Under the pieces are notes generated by a model that was not told where the DNA came from, did not search any database, and worked only from the letters and a program-made list of their open reading frames with translations. This document shows positions 30,401 to 41,658 of a stretch of 64,000 bases of DNA, piece after piece; the first letter of the stretch is position 1; each line of letters begins with the position of its first letter. The DNA comes from Bifidobacterium asteroides (GTDB lineage: Bacteria > Actinomycetota > Actinomycetes > Actinomycetales > Bifidobacteriaceae). Where the stretch lies: assembly GCF_003202695.1 (NCBI RefSeq), contig NZ_QGLL01000009.1:277991-341990 (forward strand), in the 5' to 3' direction. A program made the position numbers and the translations under genes.

Positions 30401-31252
30401 CCCTATGCAAAACTCCATAAGAGAAGCCATGACACCAAGACCGCCTCCGCGCTTGTACTGGCGATGAGCAAGTTCCAGCATTGTCTCGTTTTGAGCTATC
30501 TCTTCTACAGATGACAGATTTCGGACAAGCGTAGCTGCAGTCATCAACGCATTCGTGACCACATCCTGGCGGAGTCCGACAGCTATCCGGAAACGTTCAT
30601 GATGAAGCCACGGGCAATCTATATACGTCTCTAATGTTTTCCGGTTTCGTTTCAGCTTCACCGCCCGCAGGACAGGGGAAGAGACAAACCGGGGGTCATA
30701 GTCCTTACAGTAAACAGCGCAGACTACGCCGCGCCGCCGGACTTTTATTGCCAGCTCTCTCACTACCCTCAGAAGACACAAAACCATGGAATCCGTCAGC
30801 TTGGTACCTACCGGCAGAGGTTCGTGCTGATCCACTATTCCACGCCATAGCTGATTTGTTTCTTCAAGAAGACCAGTTATGGCCTGTTCGTCGAGTCCCG
30901 ATTTGAACGCCTGGGACCGTAACCAGCTCTCAGTATCTCCTGCGAATGAGAAGGGTTTGGTCAGCCGGGCGTTCATGTCTGTCTGCAGCCGGTATATTTT
31001 CCTGCTCTGCAGGTCGTTATAGAGGTTTGTATATGAACGATGCTCATTGTTAACCGGCCCGATGAGAAGATCAGCATGAATGCCATCCCATGGAAGTCGC
31101 TCCTGCTCAGAAACGCTTACCCTTTGGCCGACGTTGCGGGAGGAGGATAAAGCAATGAGCTGGTTATCCCTCCAATTTTGTGGTGAGAACAGTTCAACCG
31201 CGCACCAATATGACAAAACATCTATTGCATGCTGTTGCTCATCGTTCCCCAT
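27416..31252 (-). CDS. Large UPF1/DNA2-like superfamily 1 helicase with coiled-coil insert
   Basis: 1278 residues. Walker A GVNGPPGTGKTTLLKD (~515), Walker B AIVDEAGQALPQ (~982), motif III GDPMQLQPV, motif V GTVHTSQGREADVV, and motif VI LNVAVSRAKRRVYVV (~1237) place it in the AAA_11/AAA_12 UPF1-like group. Between Walker A and B lies an insert of about 200 residues of coiled coil (~690-900: VKERLSKAKQAADVACAAQE..., ARQDLENCEKQATDLFDQL). The 500-residue N-terminal part is of no known fold to me. Such helicases unwind nucleic acid or remodel protein-nucleic acid complexes, and relatives occur in bacterial defence loci. Here it leads a two-gene operon beside the SIR2-HerA island; a defence role is inference. 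Confidence 0.88.
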   Translation of the reverse strand: MGNDEQQHAIDVLSYWCAVELFSPQNWRDNQLIALSSSRNVGQRVSVSEQERLPWDGIHADLLIGPVNNEHRSYTNLYNDLQSRKIYRLQTDMNARLTKPFSFAGDTESWLRSQAFKSGLDEQAITGLLEETNQLWRGIVDQHEPLPVGTKLTDSMVLCLLRVVRELAIKVRRRGVVCAVYCKDYDPRFVSSPVLRAVKLKRNRKTLETYIDCPWLHHERFRIAVGLRQDVVTNALMTAATLVRNLSSVEEIAQNETMLELAHRQYKRGGGLGVMASLMEFCIGDDGRLVLGSLAISQYAKAVSCLFNHRGWPDCPTGWPDITELNGAENEIESYFNTSVCKELKDVQGRIKHEKRPVTKDDIRELIRRTTNLMRLDDHSISCSPLFSPQDGSPLMHNYVNCHLEANSEYLNGGLIDSFFLDDLEKLHNDGPNNFSRPVRSYLSMSHPRRFNLAEDSKGLLVDGAVKPSNMPIGRWPSASNQFQSVGQQFAINQIRAVAEGICGSPLLGVNGPPGTGKTTLLKDVVAEIIVARAKRLAKLQQPDDIFKQQRYATNIFDRRKSYEYWTLDPSVTGFEIVVASSNNKAVENVSQDLPRADAIDSEWESYIESMWKQAPRGFDFRDIATLIFNSQDKHNGSKPSNTHSSWALISAVLGNRRNKKRFLGSFKDEFVYNFLKNLSTRTSVIDGWEEAKRGFNDALKKEERIRAQKVYEYNLVRSYSDLCDQRSALSAKLDELKIMWHDLKVEQMQYERQITAVKERLSKAKQAADVACAAQEQAETAYEDHLSSCREHPLKHFFQKTKEQQQDERKKRTTLEKAWKKRGYCDAEVDAASQELSFLQDSLDDARQDLENCEKQATDLFDQLTTVERQIAEAKQIQWPRPDIGDDHVAWMDPEWSKARTEVYIKALALHQQAVTGAAHQFMCNLSLACAVMQSNGFTDDERLVAWQTFFLVIPVVSSSFASISRMFSGIGKEALGWAIVDEAGQALPQAAAGLLQRVKHAVAVGDPMQLQPVDTMPKPMRELLASTHHLQRLGLESENMQALVDYQTPCGLLDETNDHWLGMPLVVHRRCDEPMFSICNDMAYSGRMVRVGPEHQPCAYPSGPHAGDELPASCWYDVPPNSGETGRTQWRPQEGRELQKRLCGLFQGGIDPTNILVIAPFRAVANGVRDTFADALQQCTGCNRREADRLASSQAGTVHTSQGREADVVFIVLGSRAGRRGEGSRLWVNGSPNLLNVAVSRAKRRVYVVGNLADWKNGTYTSRIAKDLPVEASAEN

Positions 31253-31374
31253 ATTTGCCAGTATGCGGATAAGCGGGGACAGGTGCAGGAACAGGTTCGA
31301 GCCTCAACTGAGACCATAGGAGGCAATCCCGATGCGGCATTGTCCAGTCCAATCGCCGCATCAGGAAGAAACGA

Positions 31375-34503
<3,129 letters not shown>

Positions 34504-35077
34504 GCCACTCTCCTGCTTATGCCACGGAGTAGTCAACGCTTCGGGGGCCTATTGAAAGAAATCAGAGGCGGCCAGGCCAAAACGCTGCGTGGATGTTTAC
34601 CAAGTTGGATTCATAATATACATAAACATGGCCGAAGTCGTCAAGGCCTTTGTTCCAGGGCGAACCAGCAAGATTTTTTCATAGCGATGGGCATGAGCTG
34701 CTGTAGCGACTCCCGATATTTGTCGACACTATTTACTGTTGGCAGCTCAATTCGAGGAATCTCCCCTCCCACAGTCGATAGACGCGGCGTTCCATCCTCA
34801 GGTTGGGCTACTCTTCCTTGAACCTACCAACCTACGCGCATTCAGCCTCTCAACCTGATCCTTGACCAAATCTTCGGCAAGCAAAGCCTGACAAGCAAGG
34901 TCACGGAGCAATACTAAAGAATGACAAACTTTAGTAATCCATTACTAGAATGATTACTAAAAAATTGATGTTTTTATAATTATCAGCCCACGATTGACAC
35001 TATTTCCTGATCTTTAGCACTATGTAATTCTTGACCAGACACCAAGCTTGCCGTGAACGGCATCAACTCTGCTGAAT
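34504..35077. other. Upstream region of P-type ATPase gene
   Basis: 570 bases without a supportable gene. The AT-rich part (34910-35030) contains the double palindrome listed separately. The 3' end of the downstream kinase gene lies to the right, so this region is downstream of lanK and upstream of the ATPase. Confidence 0.5.
34930..34961. promoter_or_regulatory. Nested double palindrome, candidate operator
   Basis: TTTAGTAATC (34930-34939) and GATTACTAAA (34952-34961) are perfect 10-base inverted copies. Within them TAGTAAT-CC-ATTACTA (34932-34947) is another perfect palindrome sharing the left arm. The unit TTACTA/TAGTAA thus occurs three times at about 10-base spacing, as expected for a dimeric repressor or for cooperative binding. 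It lies in AT-rich DNA before the P-type ATPase gene. Confidence 0.6.
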
Positions 35078-36586
35078 TCACTGCACTGGCAAAGATACAG
35101 TGACTACTGCGCCATCGCCATCGGTAGCATTTCCAAGGGTCAGATGACCTCCTGCACTCTCCACAGTTGACCGGGCCGCAGCCAGGCCGATGCCATGGTG
35201 ACCGCCGGAGCCGTGCCGACTGCTATCGGCCTGATAGAGCCATTCCGTGGCATGAACCAGAGCTCGGCTGCTGAATCCTGGACCCTGGTCACGCACGGTC
35301 ACAACCAAGGCACGGCCGCCCTCATGGCTATCCTCCAGCTTCCATGTCAGCGTCACCAAGCCTTGGTCCGGAGAATAGTCAGCTGCGTTGGCAACGATGT
35401 TCATAATCGCCCTGGCAAGGTCAGCGGCATTACCGGAAATCTGACCAGCATGGGACCCCAGGCGGTCATCCCTCTCGAGCCGCAGACCCCGGGCATTCAG
35501 GTAGCCTTGGGCCTGGTTGTCGACCATATTCCTCAAGGCAACCGTTGTGACCTCGGATCGTCCAGAAGCGGTGCCCACAGAACCTTGACTGATTGCCTGG
35601 GCGTAGTCGGCCATTTCAGCGATGGCATCCTCGATGGAGTCCAAGTAGGACTGCTGCTCCTGGCTGAGTTCGGTCTCACCCAGCAGATCTGCATTGCCTC
35701 GCATGATGGTCAGCGGCGTCTTCAGGTCGTGGGCCAGGGCCGCCACCTGCCGACGCTGGGACTCCTGGGCCGTCCAAGTCTTCTCCAGAGATTCCTTCAA
35801 CGTAGCACGCATCCTGTCGAAGGACCCTAGCACTCGGTTGATCTCCATCACGTTGCTGCGGGGCAGGGAGGCATCCAGGTCCTGCCGCCCTATATCCTCA
35901 GCCACCTGGTTGAAGACCTTGAGCTTGGACGATATGACACGGGCCGCCCGCAGCCCGACCAACAAGAGGGTGAGCAGCAAAGCCATCCCGTAAGACGCGA
36001 GCAGAAGGTTCTGGGGATTGGGATAGCGGTCCCGGTCCTGCCTGGATGCCCACTGCGGCTGAACCCGATAGGCCAGGACACATGGCCGCCCATCAGCTGT
36101 GACATAGACGGCGTAGGTCGCATCCGGCTTCGCGCGAGTGGCCAGGGGCCGCCCCGTCTTCTTTCCTCGCTCTTCCGATGGCTTAGCTGCCCTATGTTCC
36201 CAGTGGTCGGCAGCCAGCTGGTCGGCCTCGCCAGCCATGCCGCCTTTCATATCTCCCCCCGTAGGATGCCCCTGGTGGTCATAGGTTCGATACCAGTAGG
36301 CTGCGGGAATCAAGGATTCGTCAATAGCGGCCGAACGGCCGATGGATTGCCCCACCTTCTCCAGATGCTGCTCGCCATAGTTGGCCCAGAAGATGTCACC
36401 CCTGGCCCCCAGGTTTATCCAGACCATATAAATGCCGGCGAACAACAGAGCCAGAATCAGCAGAACATAGAGAAAATATCTGATGATCAGCAGAACGATG
36501 GGCATTCCCTTGCGGCTTGGCCGGCCCTTGCCGTTGACGCTCGGTTCCATCGGTGATTCGGGCACGCCGTCGGTCAGGCCACCCAT
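35078..36586 (-). CDS. lanK: LanK/NisK-like sensor histidine kinase
   Basis: 502 residues; the ATG at 36586 overlaps the regulator gene by 13 bases. One membrane helix (IIRYFLYVLLILALLFAGIYMVW), an extracytoplasmic domain of about 140 residues, a second helix (YGMALLLTLLLVGL), a HAMP-like linker, the HisKA site ALAHDLKTPLT (~284) and an ATPase domain with N box IMNIVANAADYS and DQGPGFS. The layout matches kinases that sense antimicrobial peptides. It is the last gene of the exporter/regulator unit. Confidence 0.9.
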   Translation of the reverse strand: MGGLTDGVPESPMEPSVNGKGRPSRKGMPIVLLIIRYFLYVLLILALLFAGIYMVWINLGARGDIFWANYGEQHLEKVGQSIGRSAAIDESLIPAAYWYRTYDHQGHPTGGDMKGGMAGEADQLAADHWEHRAAKPSEERGKKTGRPLATRAKPDATYAVYVTADGRPCVLAYRVQPQWASRQDRDRYPNPQNLLLASYGMALLLTLLLVGLRAARVISSKLKVFNQVAEDIGRQDLDASLPRSNVMEINRVLGSFDRMRATLKESLEKTWTAQESQRRQVAALAHDLKTPLTIMRGNADLLGETELSQEQQSYLDSIEDAIAEMADYAQAISQGSVGTASGRSEVTTVALRNMVDNQAQGYLNARGLRLERDDRLGSHAGQISGNAADLARAIMNIVANAADYSPDQGLVTLTWKLEDSHEGGRALVVTVRDQGPGFSSRALVHATEWLYQADSSRHGSGGHHGIGLAAARSTVESAGGHLTLGNATDGDGAVVTVSLPVQ

Positions 36587-37305
36587 TGGTAACCCACCGA
36601 CCAGATGGTCCTGATGGGGTCCACCCCCAGGGCCTTAAGCTTGCGCCGAGCATTGCTCAGATGCACTCTGACAGCAGCCGTGGCATCGCTGTCCGTATCA
36701 TCGGCGGCCGGATCATCCTCTGCAGCCAGGCAGGCCTCCCATATCTGCATGGGCGCGTAGGCCCTCCCTGGATGCTCTGCCAGCAGGGCGCATATGCGGT
36801 ATTCTGCATCCGTCAGATTGGCGTTGCGCCCGTCCACTCTGATCTGCCGCGCCTGAAGGTCCATGTCCAAAGGGCCGAAATGCAGGAGGGGACGCCCGCG
36901 ACGACTGCCCTGAGACAGCCGCGCCCTGACCTTGGCTCGAAGTTCGGCAATGCCGAAAGGCTTGCGTATGTAGTCGTCGGCGCCCAAGCCATAGGCCAGG
37001 ACTGCGCTGTCCTCGTCAGTCTTGGCCGTCAGGAAGATGATCGGGCAGGATACCCGTTCCCTGATGGAAGTCAAAAGGGCAAAGCCGTCCAAGTGTGGCA
37101 TCATGACATCGCAGAGGATCAGGTCGACCGAGGACAGGTCCATGCTTACGACCTTCCGCGACTCGTTGACCACGGTCACGGCATAGCCGTCCTTGGACAG
37201 GGCAGCCATCAGCAGGGTGGTGATCCTTGGATCGTCGTCCACCACCAGGATGGAAGCCCGATGCCGATTGTCCCCGGGGGAACCTTCGGCGTGCATGTCA
37301 GCCAC
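36574..37305 (-). CDS. lanR: OmpR-family response regulator
   Basis: 243 residues. Receiver domain with VVDDD, phospho-acceptor Asp in LILCDVMMP (~66) and Lys in YIRKPF; C-terminal winged helix (TDAEYRICALLAEHPGRAYAPMQIWE... VRVHLSNARRKL). Located 131 bases after the permease gene and overlapping the kinase gene. Expected to control the immunity exporter genes. Confidence 0.94.
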   Translation of the reverse strand: MADMHAEGSPGDNRHRASILVVDDDPRITTLLMAALSKDGYAVTVVNESRKVVSMDLSSVDLILCDVMMPHLDGFALLTSIRERVSCPIIFLTAKTDEDSAVLAYGLGADDYIRKPFGIAELRAKVRARLSQGSRRGRPLLHFGPLDMDLQARQIRVDGRNANLTDAEYRICALLAEHPGRAYAPMQIWEACLAAEDDPAADDTDSDATAAVRVHLSNARRKLKALGVDPIRTIWSVGYQWVA

Positions 37306-37436
37306 GATTGGCTCCTTTTCTGCGCTTGCCGACCCGACTCAGCCGCGTTTGAGAATGAAGGCCTTGTGGGCCAGGTGTCTTGCAAGCCTGATTCCTAAGA
37401 CAGGTTTCTCACGGACCTGATGCCCTGCGGCCCAGT

Positions 37437-38261
37437 CTAATCGCTGACCTTGCGCCGATCCTCGAACCTGCCGATCCAGAGCAGGAGGGCCAAGCCCAAG
37501 GTCAGGGTGAGGACCAGACAGGGGACCAGATTGTCCAGAGCCGTCACACCGATTGAAGCACGCAGACCTTCCCCTCCCGGCATGGTCAAGGCCAGGGCCT
37601 GTTCGATTCCCAAGGAACCGAACCTGGTAGGCCAGGTGAAGGGTATCCACTGGCTGATCCCAGGAGCGCTCTCGACACCGGATAAAGTACGGCCGTACAG
37701 GCCATTGAAAAGGCCGCCAAGGGAACTGATGGATATCCCAGTGCCGAGGACCCCAATGGCAATGGTCGTGTTTCTGCCGAAGCGCAGGGCCAGGGCGATG
37801 GAGAAAAGGTAGAGGCAGAGGGAACCGCCGGCCATCCCCACGGTGGCAAGCGCGACGGCCGTGATTGGTGCGCCCGATCCGCCGGTCAGAGCCATGGGTA
37901 GGCAGTATGCCAAAGCCGCTAAGGCTAGAGCCAGCAGACCCAGAAGCCAGAGCACCAAGATCTTGGCTGCCAGACCCAGACGGCGGCTGGGAATCCCCAG
38001 AAGGTTGGCCATGTCGCCAGCCTCTCGCTCGGTTTCGATGTTTATGGCAACGACGATGGCGGCCATCAGGGGCATGAAGGCGCCCAGGACCTGAAAGAAG
38101 GCATCGGTCTCCAGCCCAGGATCATAGGGAGCTGCAGCGAAGTAGGCGCCACAGACGAGGCCGGCCGCCAGTCCGCAGACGACATGGATGGCGATAAGCA
38201 CAGATCCATGCAATCGCACGATTTCCGAGGCCACAACCCGGCCGACTGTCATTCCAGTCAT
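37437..38261 (-). CDS. lanG: Lantibiotic-immunity-type ABC permease (LanG/MutG-like)
   Basis: 274 residues with six hydrophobic segments. The phrase VVAINIETEREAGDMANLLGIPSRR, in which the first cytoplasmic loop carries E-x-E-x-x-AGxxxxLL, is characteristic of LanE/LanG immunity permeases. Begins one base after the previous permease gene ends. With LanF and LanE it would pump peptide antibiotics from the membrane. Confidence 0.82.
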   Translation of the reverse strand: MTGMTVGRVVASEIVRLHGSVLIAIHVVCGLAAGLVCGAYFAAAPYDPGLETDAFFQVLGAFMPLMAAIVVAINIETEREAGDMANLLGIPSRRLGLAAKILVLWLLGLLALALAALAYCLPMALTGGSGAPITAVALATVGMAGGSLCLYLFSIALALRFGRNTTIAIGVLGTGISISSLGGLFNGLYGRTLSGVESAPGISQWIPFTWPTRFGSLGIEQALALTMPGGEGLRASIGVTALDNLVPCLVLTLTLGLALLLWIGRFEDRRKVSD

Positions 38262-38262
38262 A

Positions 38263-39099
38263 TCAGTTGGTCTCCTTCCGCGAGAACCAGATTCCCGTCA
38301 GGACGGACAGGAGCAGGAACCAGACCAGACAGACCACCAAGGCCGCCAGGCTCTGCCCGCCAAAGACAGACAGCGCAGCCTTGATCGGACTGTTGTCTTC
38401 AGTTTCCAAGGGCACGCCATCAGGCATGACCTTCATGAATGGCACCGGCAGGTTGATCATGGCGGCGGGCGGCAGGAAGGGCCAGAGCCGTTGGCTTCCC
38501 CAGAAGGTGATCGAGACCAGCAGGTCCGCCATGTAAGGCAGGCCGAACCCGATCAGAACGCCAAACCGGGCGGTAAGGGCCAGTCCCGTCGGTACCATCC
38601 AGGAGCAGGCCAGAACCAGCATCAGGGCACTGACTACGAAGTCGACTACAGACGGTCCCCCGACCCCGGAAACGGCGACTATCAGTGCCGAAAGACCCAG
38701 AGCCAGCAGGGTTGCGATGCCGACCAGAAGCAGACAGTAGACAATCTTGGCCCACCAGATCAGAGCGGGCGCAGCAGGCAGAGCCAGAGTGGTCCTCCAC
38801 CGCTGTTTGCCGTCGATGTTGGCCACGGCAACGCTTATCAGGGCAGTCATGGCAGGAAGGAGCAGAACATACCAGTAGTTGACCCAGGAGGGCATCCAGA
38901 CATGCAGCCCGAACGCGAAGCAAGCCACGATGACAATGAGCACTAGAGGGAAAGCCAAGACCATCCGCCTGGGTGCAGCCGATCGGCCCTTCATGATCTC
39001 CGCTGTCAGAATCCTGCCGAAGGAGATGCCGTTGCCCCTGGTTCCGACTCCTTCGGCCGTATCCTGCTGGATGAGTTCGTTGGCATTCCCGCTGCTCAT
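38263..39099 (-). CDS. lanE: Lantibiotic-immunity-type ABC permease (LanE/MutE-like)
   Basis: 278 residues, N-terminal polar extension of ~30 residues, then TAEIMKGRSAAPRRMVLAFPL and six hydrophobic segments. The second loop VANIDGKQRWRTTLALPAAP corresponds to the loop in its partner LanG. Its start overlaps the ATPase stop by 4 bases, so the genes are co-translated. A second, shorter start is possible but no ribosome site favours it. Confidence 0.8.
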   Translation of the reverse strand: MSSGNANELIQQDTAEGVGTRGNGISFGRILTAEIMKGRSAAPRRMVLAFPLVLIVIVACFAFGLHVWMPSWVNYWYVLLLPAMTALISVAVANIDGKQRWRTTLALPAAPALIWWAKIVYCLLLVGIATLLALGLSALIVAVSGVGGPSVVDFVVSALMLVLACSWMVPTGLALTARFGVLIGFGLPYMADLLVSITFWGSQRLWPFLPPAAMINLPVPFMKVMPDGVPLETEDNSPIKAALSVFGGQSLAALVVCLVWFLLLSVLTGIWFSRKETN

Positions 39100-39791
39100 C
39101 GTGACCTCCTGAGCACGTCCATGAATAGTCCCTCCAAGTCCTCCCCGGCGTGCAATTCATTCTCATAAGCCAGGCGACCGTCCGCGATGATGCCGATATG
39201 GTCCGCCAGAATTGACACCTCGGAGAGGATATGGCTGGAGACGATCACGCTCATCCCCTGCTGCGGGAAGCTGCGGATCATTCCCCTCAGCTCCTCGATG
39301 CCCAGCGGATCCAGCCCGTTGGTGGGCTCGTCCAGGATCAGCAGACGAGGTTTGGTCAGAATGGCGTTCGCTATCCCTAGGCGCTGCTTCATGCCCATGG
39401 AAAACTGTCCAGCCTTCTTGGAACCCGTATCGCTCAGCCCGGCAATGGAAAGCGCCTGGTCAATCCGCTCATCGGGGAGGCCAAACAGGGTTGTGCGCAC
39501 CTTGAGGTTCTGGCGAGCCGTCAGATTGGGGTAGACGGGCGGCTGCTCGATCAGGGCGCCGATGTCGTAGAGGTCCCGACGCGACCAAGGGTGTCCATCC
39601 AGAATCATGGATCCGCCAGTGGGGTGCAGCATGCCTGTGACCATCTTCAGGGTAGTGGATTTGCCAGCCCCATTTGGGCCCAAGAGCCCGTAGACTCCAC
39701 CCTCGGGGACATGCAGGGACACCTGGTCGACGGCCCGCTGTCCGTGGCCGAAGACCTTGGTCAGCCCCTCGGTCCGCAATATGTAACGCAT
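39096..39791 (-). CDS. lanF: Lantibiotic-immunity-type ABC ATPase (LanF/BcrA-like)
   Basis: 231 residues with AGGAGC upstream of the ATG. Walker A LLGPNGAGKST, Q-loop ALIEQPPVYPNLTARQNL, signature FSMGMKQRLGIA (the variant used by BcrA/LanF), Walker B LLILDEPTNGLDP, H-loop SSHILSEV. First gene of LanF-E-G-R-K, all minus strand. No structural peptide, LanM, LanB/C or protease gene occurs nearby, so this is a resistance module not a producer cluster. Confidence 0.88.
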   Translation of the reverse strand: MRYILRTEGLTKVFGHGQRAVDQVSLHVPEGGVYGLLGPNGAGKSTTLKMVTGMLHPTGGSMILDGHPWSRRDLYDIGALIEQPPVYPNLTARQNLKVRTTLFGLPDERIDQALSIAGLSDTGSKKAGQFSMGMKQRLGIANAILTKPRLLILDEPTNGLDPLGIEELRGMIRSFPQQGMSVIVSSHILSEVSILADHIGIIADGRLAYENELHAGEDLEGLFMDVLRRSR

Positions 39792-40055
39792 GGTCGGCTC
39801 CTATTCATTTCCGTGTGTGAGGAGCCAGACTAAAGACCGAAAATAAAGAAAGATAAAGGAAATAGAGAGGACTTCACATCACTATCCGGTTAAAAGTTCA
39901 CTACCATTCTTGTCGGCACTATCCAGTTGCTAAGCTCGGCTGTTCTCAGTCCAGTTCGATCAACATATACTGGGACTATTAATAGAAGCGGGTGGGCCAG
40001 CAGCATGGTTTGCCTGCTTGATATCGCTTACCCAGGAGCACCAGGAGCGTAAGAA

Positions 40056-41618
40056 ATGCCGGATACCAAGGAGACCCAACGAGCAGAACTGCACAAGACC
40101 ATCTGGAAAATGGCCAATGAGTTACGAGGCTCCGTAGACGGCTGGGATTTCAAGTCCTATGTCCTTGGACTACTCTTTTATCGATTCATATCCGAAAATC
40201 TGACGGATTATCTTAATGTTGCGGAGCGCGCAGCGGGCAATAACGATTTTAACTATGCACAGCTGTCCGATGAGCAGGCAGAACTTGGCCGAAACGATAC
40301 GGTGGCTGAAAAGGGGTTCTACATTCTCCCCTCGGATCTGTTCGTCAACATACAAGCCAATGCCGCTCGAGATAAAAATCTGAATGAAACTCTCGAAAGA
40401 GCGTTCAAACGCATCGAGGGCTCTGCCTTGGGAACGCCCAGTGAAGATAATTTCAAAGGCCTATTTGACGACCTGGATGTTAATAGCAGTAAACTGGGGC
40501 CAACTGTGGGTGATCGCAATAAAAAACTCGCCAAATTACTGAATGCCATCGGCAATATGCAATTGGGGATAGACGACAACACCCAGATAGATACCTTCGG
40601 TGATGCTTATGAGTTCCTGATGACCATGTATGCCTCGCAAGCTGGCAAATCTGGTGGGGAGTTCTTTACGCCCCAAGAGGTCTCAGAACTGTTGGCCAGG
40701 ATTACGGTAGTAGGCAAAACTCGGGTCAACAAAGTATATGACCCCGCTTGTGGTTCCGGATCACTCTTGCTGCAGTTCAATAAAGTACTAGGAAAAGACA
40801 ATGTGCTGCAGGGATTCTTCGGCCAAGAGATCAACCTCACTACATATAATCTAGCTAGGATTAATATGTTCCTACACAACGTGAACTACATGAAGTTCAA
40901 CATAGCTCACGGTGATACTCTCACGGCCCCGGCGCATTGGGACTACGAACCATTCGAAGCTATAGTGTCTAACCCGCCTTATTCCATTCACTGGGAAGGC
41001 AAAAACGACCCGCTCCTTATTAACGATTCACGCTTCTCACCAGCAGGTGTGCTTGCGCCTGCTTCCAGGGCAGATTTAGCTTTCACGATGCATATCCTTT
41101 CCTGGTTGGCCGAAAACGGCACGGCAGCTATCGTCGAATTTCCAGGCGTACTATATCGTGGTGGATCTGAACGAAAGATCAGAAAATACTTAATTGACAA
41201 CAATTATGTTGATGCGGTAATCCAATTACCCCCCGATCTCTTTTTTGGAACAACTATTGCCACATGCATTATTGTGCTCAAGAAATCAAAAAAGTCTAAT
41301 GATGTTCTATTTATTGACGCATCCGACCAATTTGTTCATTCAGGAAATAAAAATAGGCTTAGTTCCAACAACCGTCAACATATTTTAAAATGGTATACCC
41401 AACGTAAGGGCATTAAACATCGAGCCAAATTAGTTCCAAACTCTCAGATCGGAGAAGATGGCTACAATATTTCGATTTCCACATATATCCAACAGGAAAG
41501 GACAGACGAAGACATCGATATCCGAGCGTTAAATCAGCAAATTACCGACATAGTCGAGCAAGAACAAGATCTTCGACGACAAATCGGCAACCTAATTACA
41601 CAATTGGCGGATCTCTGA
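40056..41618 (+). CDS. hsdM: Type I restriction-modification methyltransferase subunit
   Basis: 520 residues, AGGAGCG 5 bases before the ATG. An N-terminal helical HsdM_N domain (ELHKTIWKMANELRGSVDGWDFKSYVLGLLFYRF) precedes the SAM-binding motif DPACGSGSLLL (~229) and the adenine-N6 catalytic motif NPPYS (~307). C-terminal helices contact HsdS. First gene of hsdM-x-hsdS-hsdR on the plus strand, divergent from lanF. Confidence 0.96.
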   Translation: MPDTKETQRAELHKTIWKMANELRGSVDGWDFKSYVLGLLFYRFISENLTDYLNVAERAAGNNDFNYAQLSDEQAELGRNDTVAEKGFYILPSDLFVNIQANAARDKNLNETLERAFKRIEGSALGTPSEDNFKGLFDDLDVNSSKLGPTVGDRNKKLAKLLNAIGNMQLGIDDNTQIDTFGDAYEFLMTMYASQAGKSGGEFFTPQEVSELLARITVVGKTRVNKVYDPACGSGSLLLQFNKVLGKDNVLQGFFGQEINLTTYNLARINMFLHNVNYMKFNIAHGDTLTAPAHWDYEPFEAIVSNPPYSIHWEGKNDPLLINDSRFSPAGVLAPASRADLAFTMHILSWLAENGTAAIVEFPGVLYRGGSERKIRKYLIDNNYVDAVIQLPPDLFFGTTIATCIIVLKKSKKSNDVLFIDASDQFVHSGNKNRLSSNNRQHILKWYTQRKGIKHRAKLVPNSQIGEDGYNISISTYIQQERTDEDIDIRALNQQITDIVEQEQDLRRQIGNLITQLADL

Positions 41619-41658
41619 TAAAGCAATATTGTAACCGAGAATACAGGACGAAATAAAA

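Noticed and set aside
35195..35830. Plus-strand 211-codon frame within the kinase gene
   Set aside because: It is a shadow of the sensor kinase, whose minus frame has all kinase motifs.
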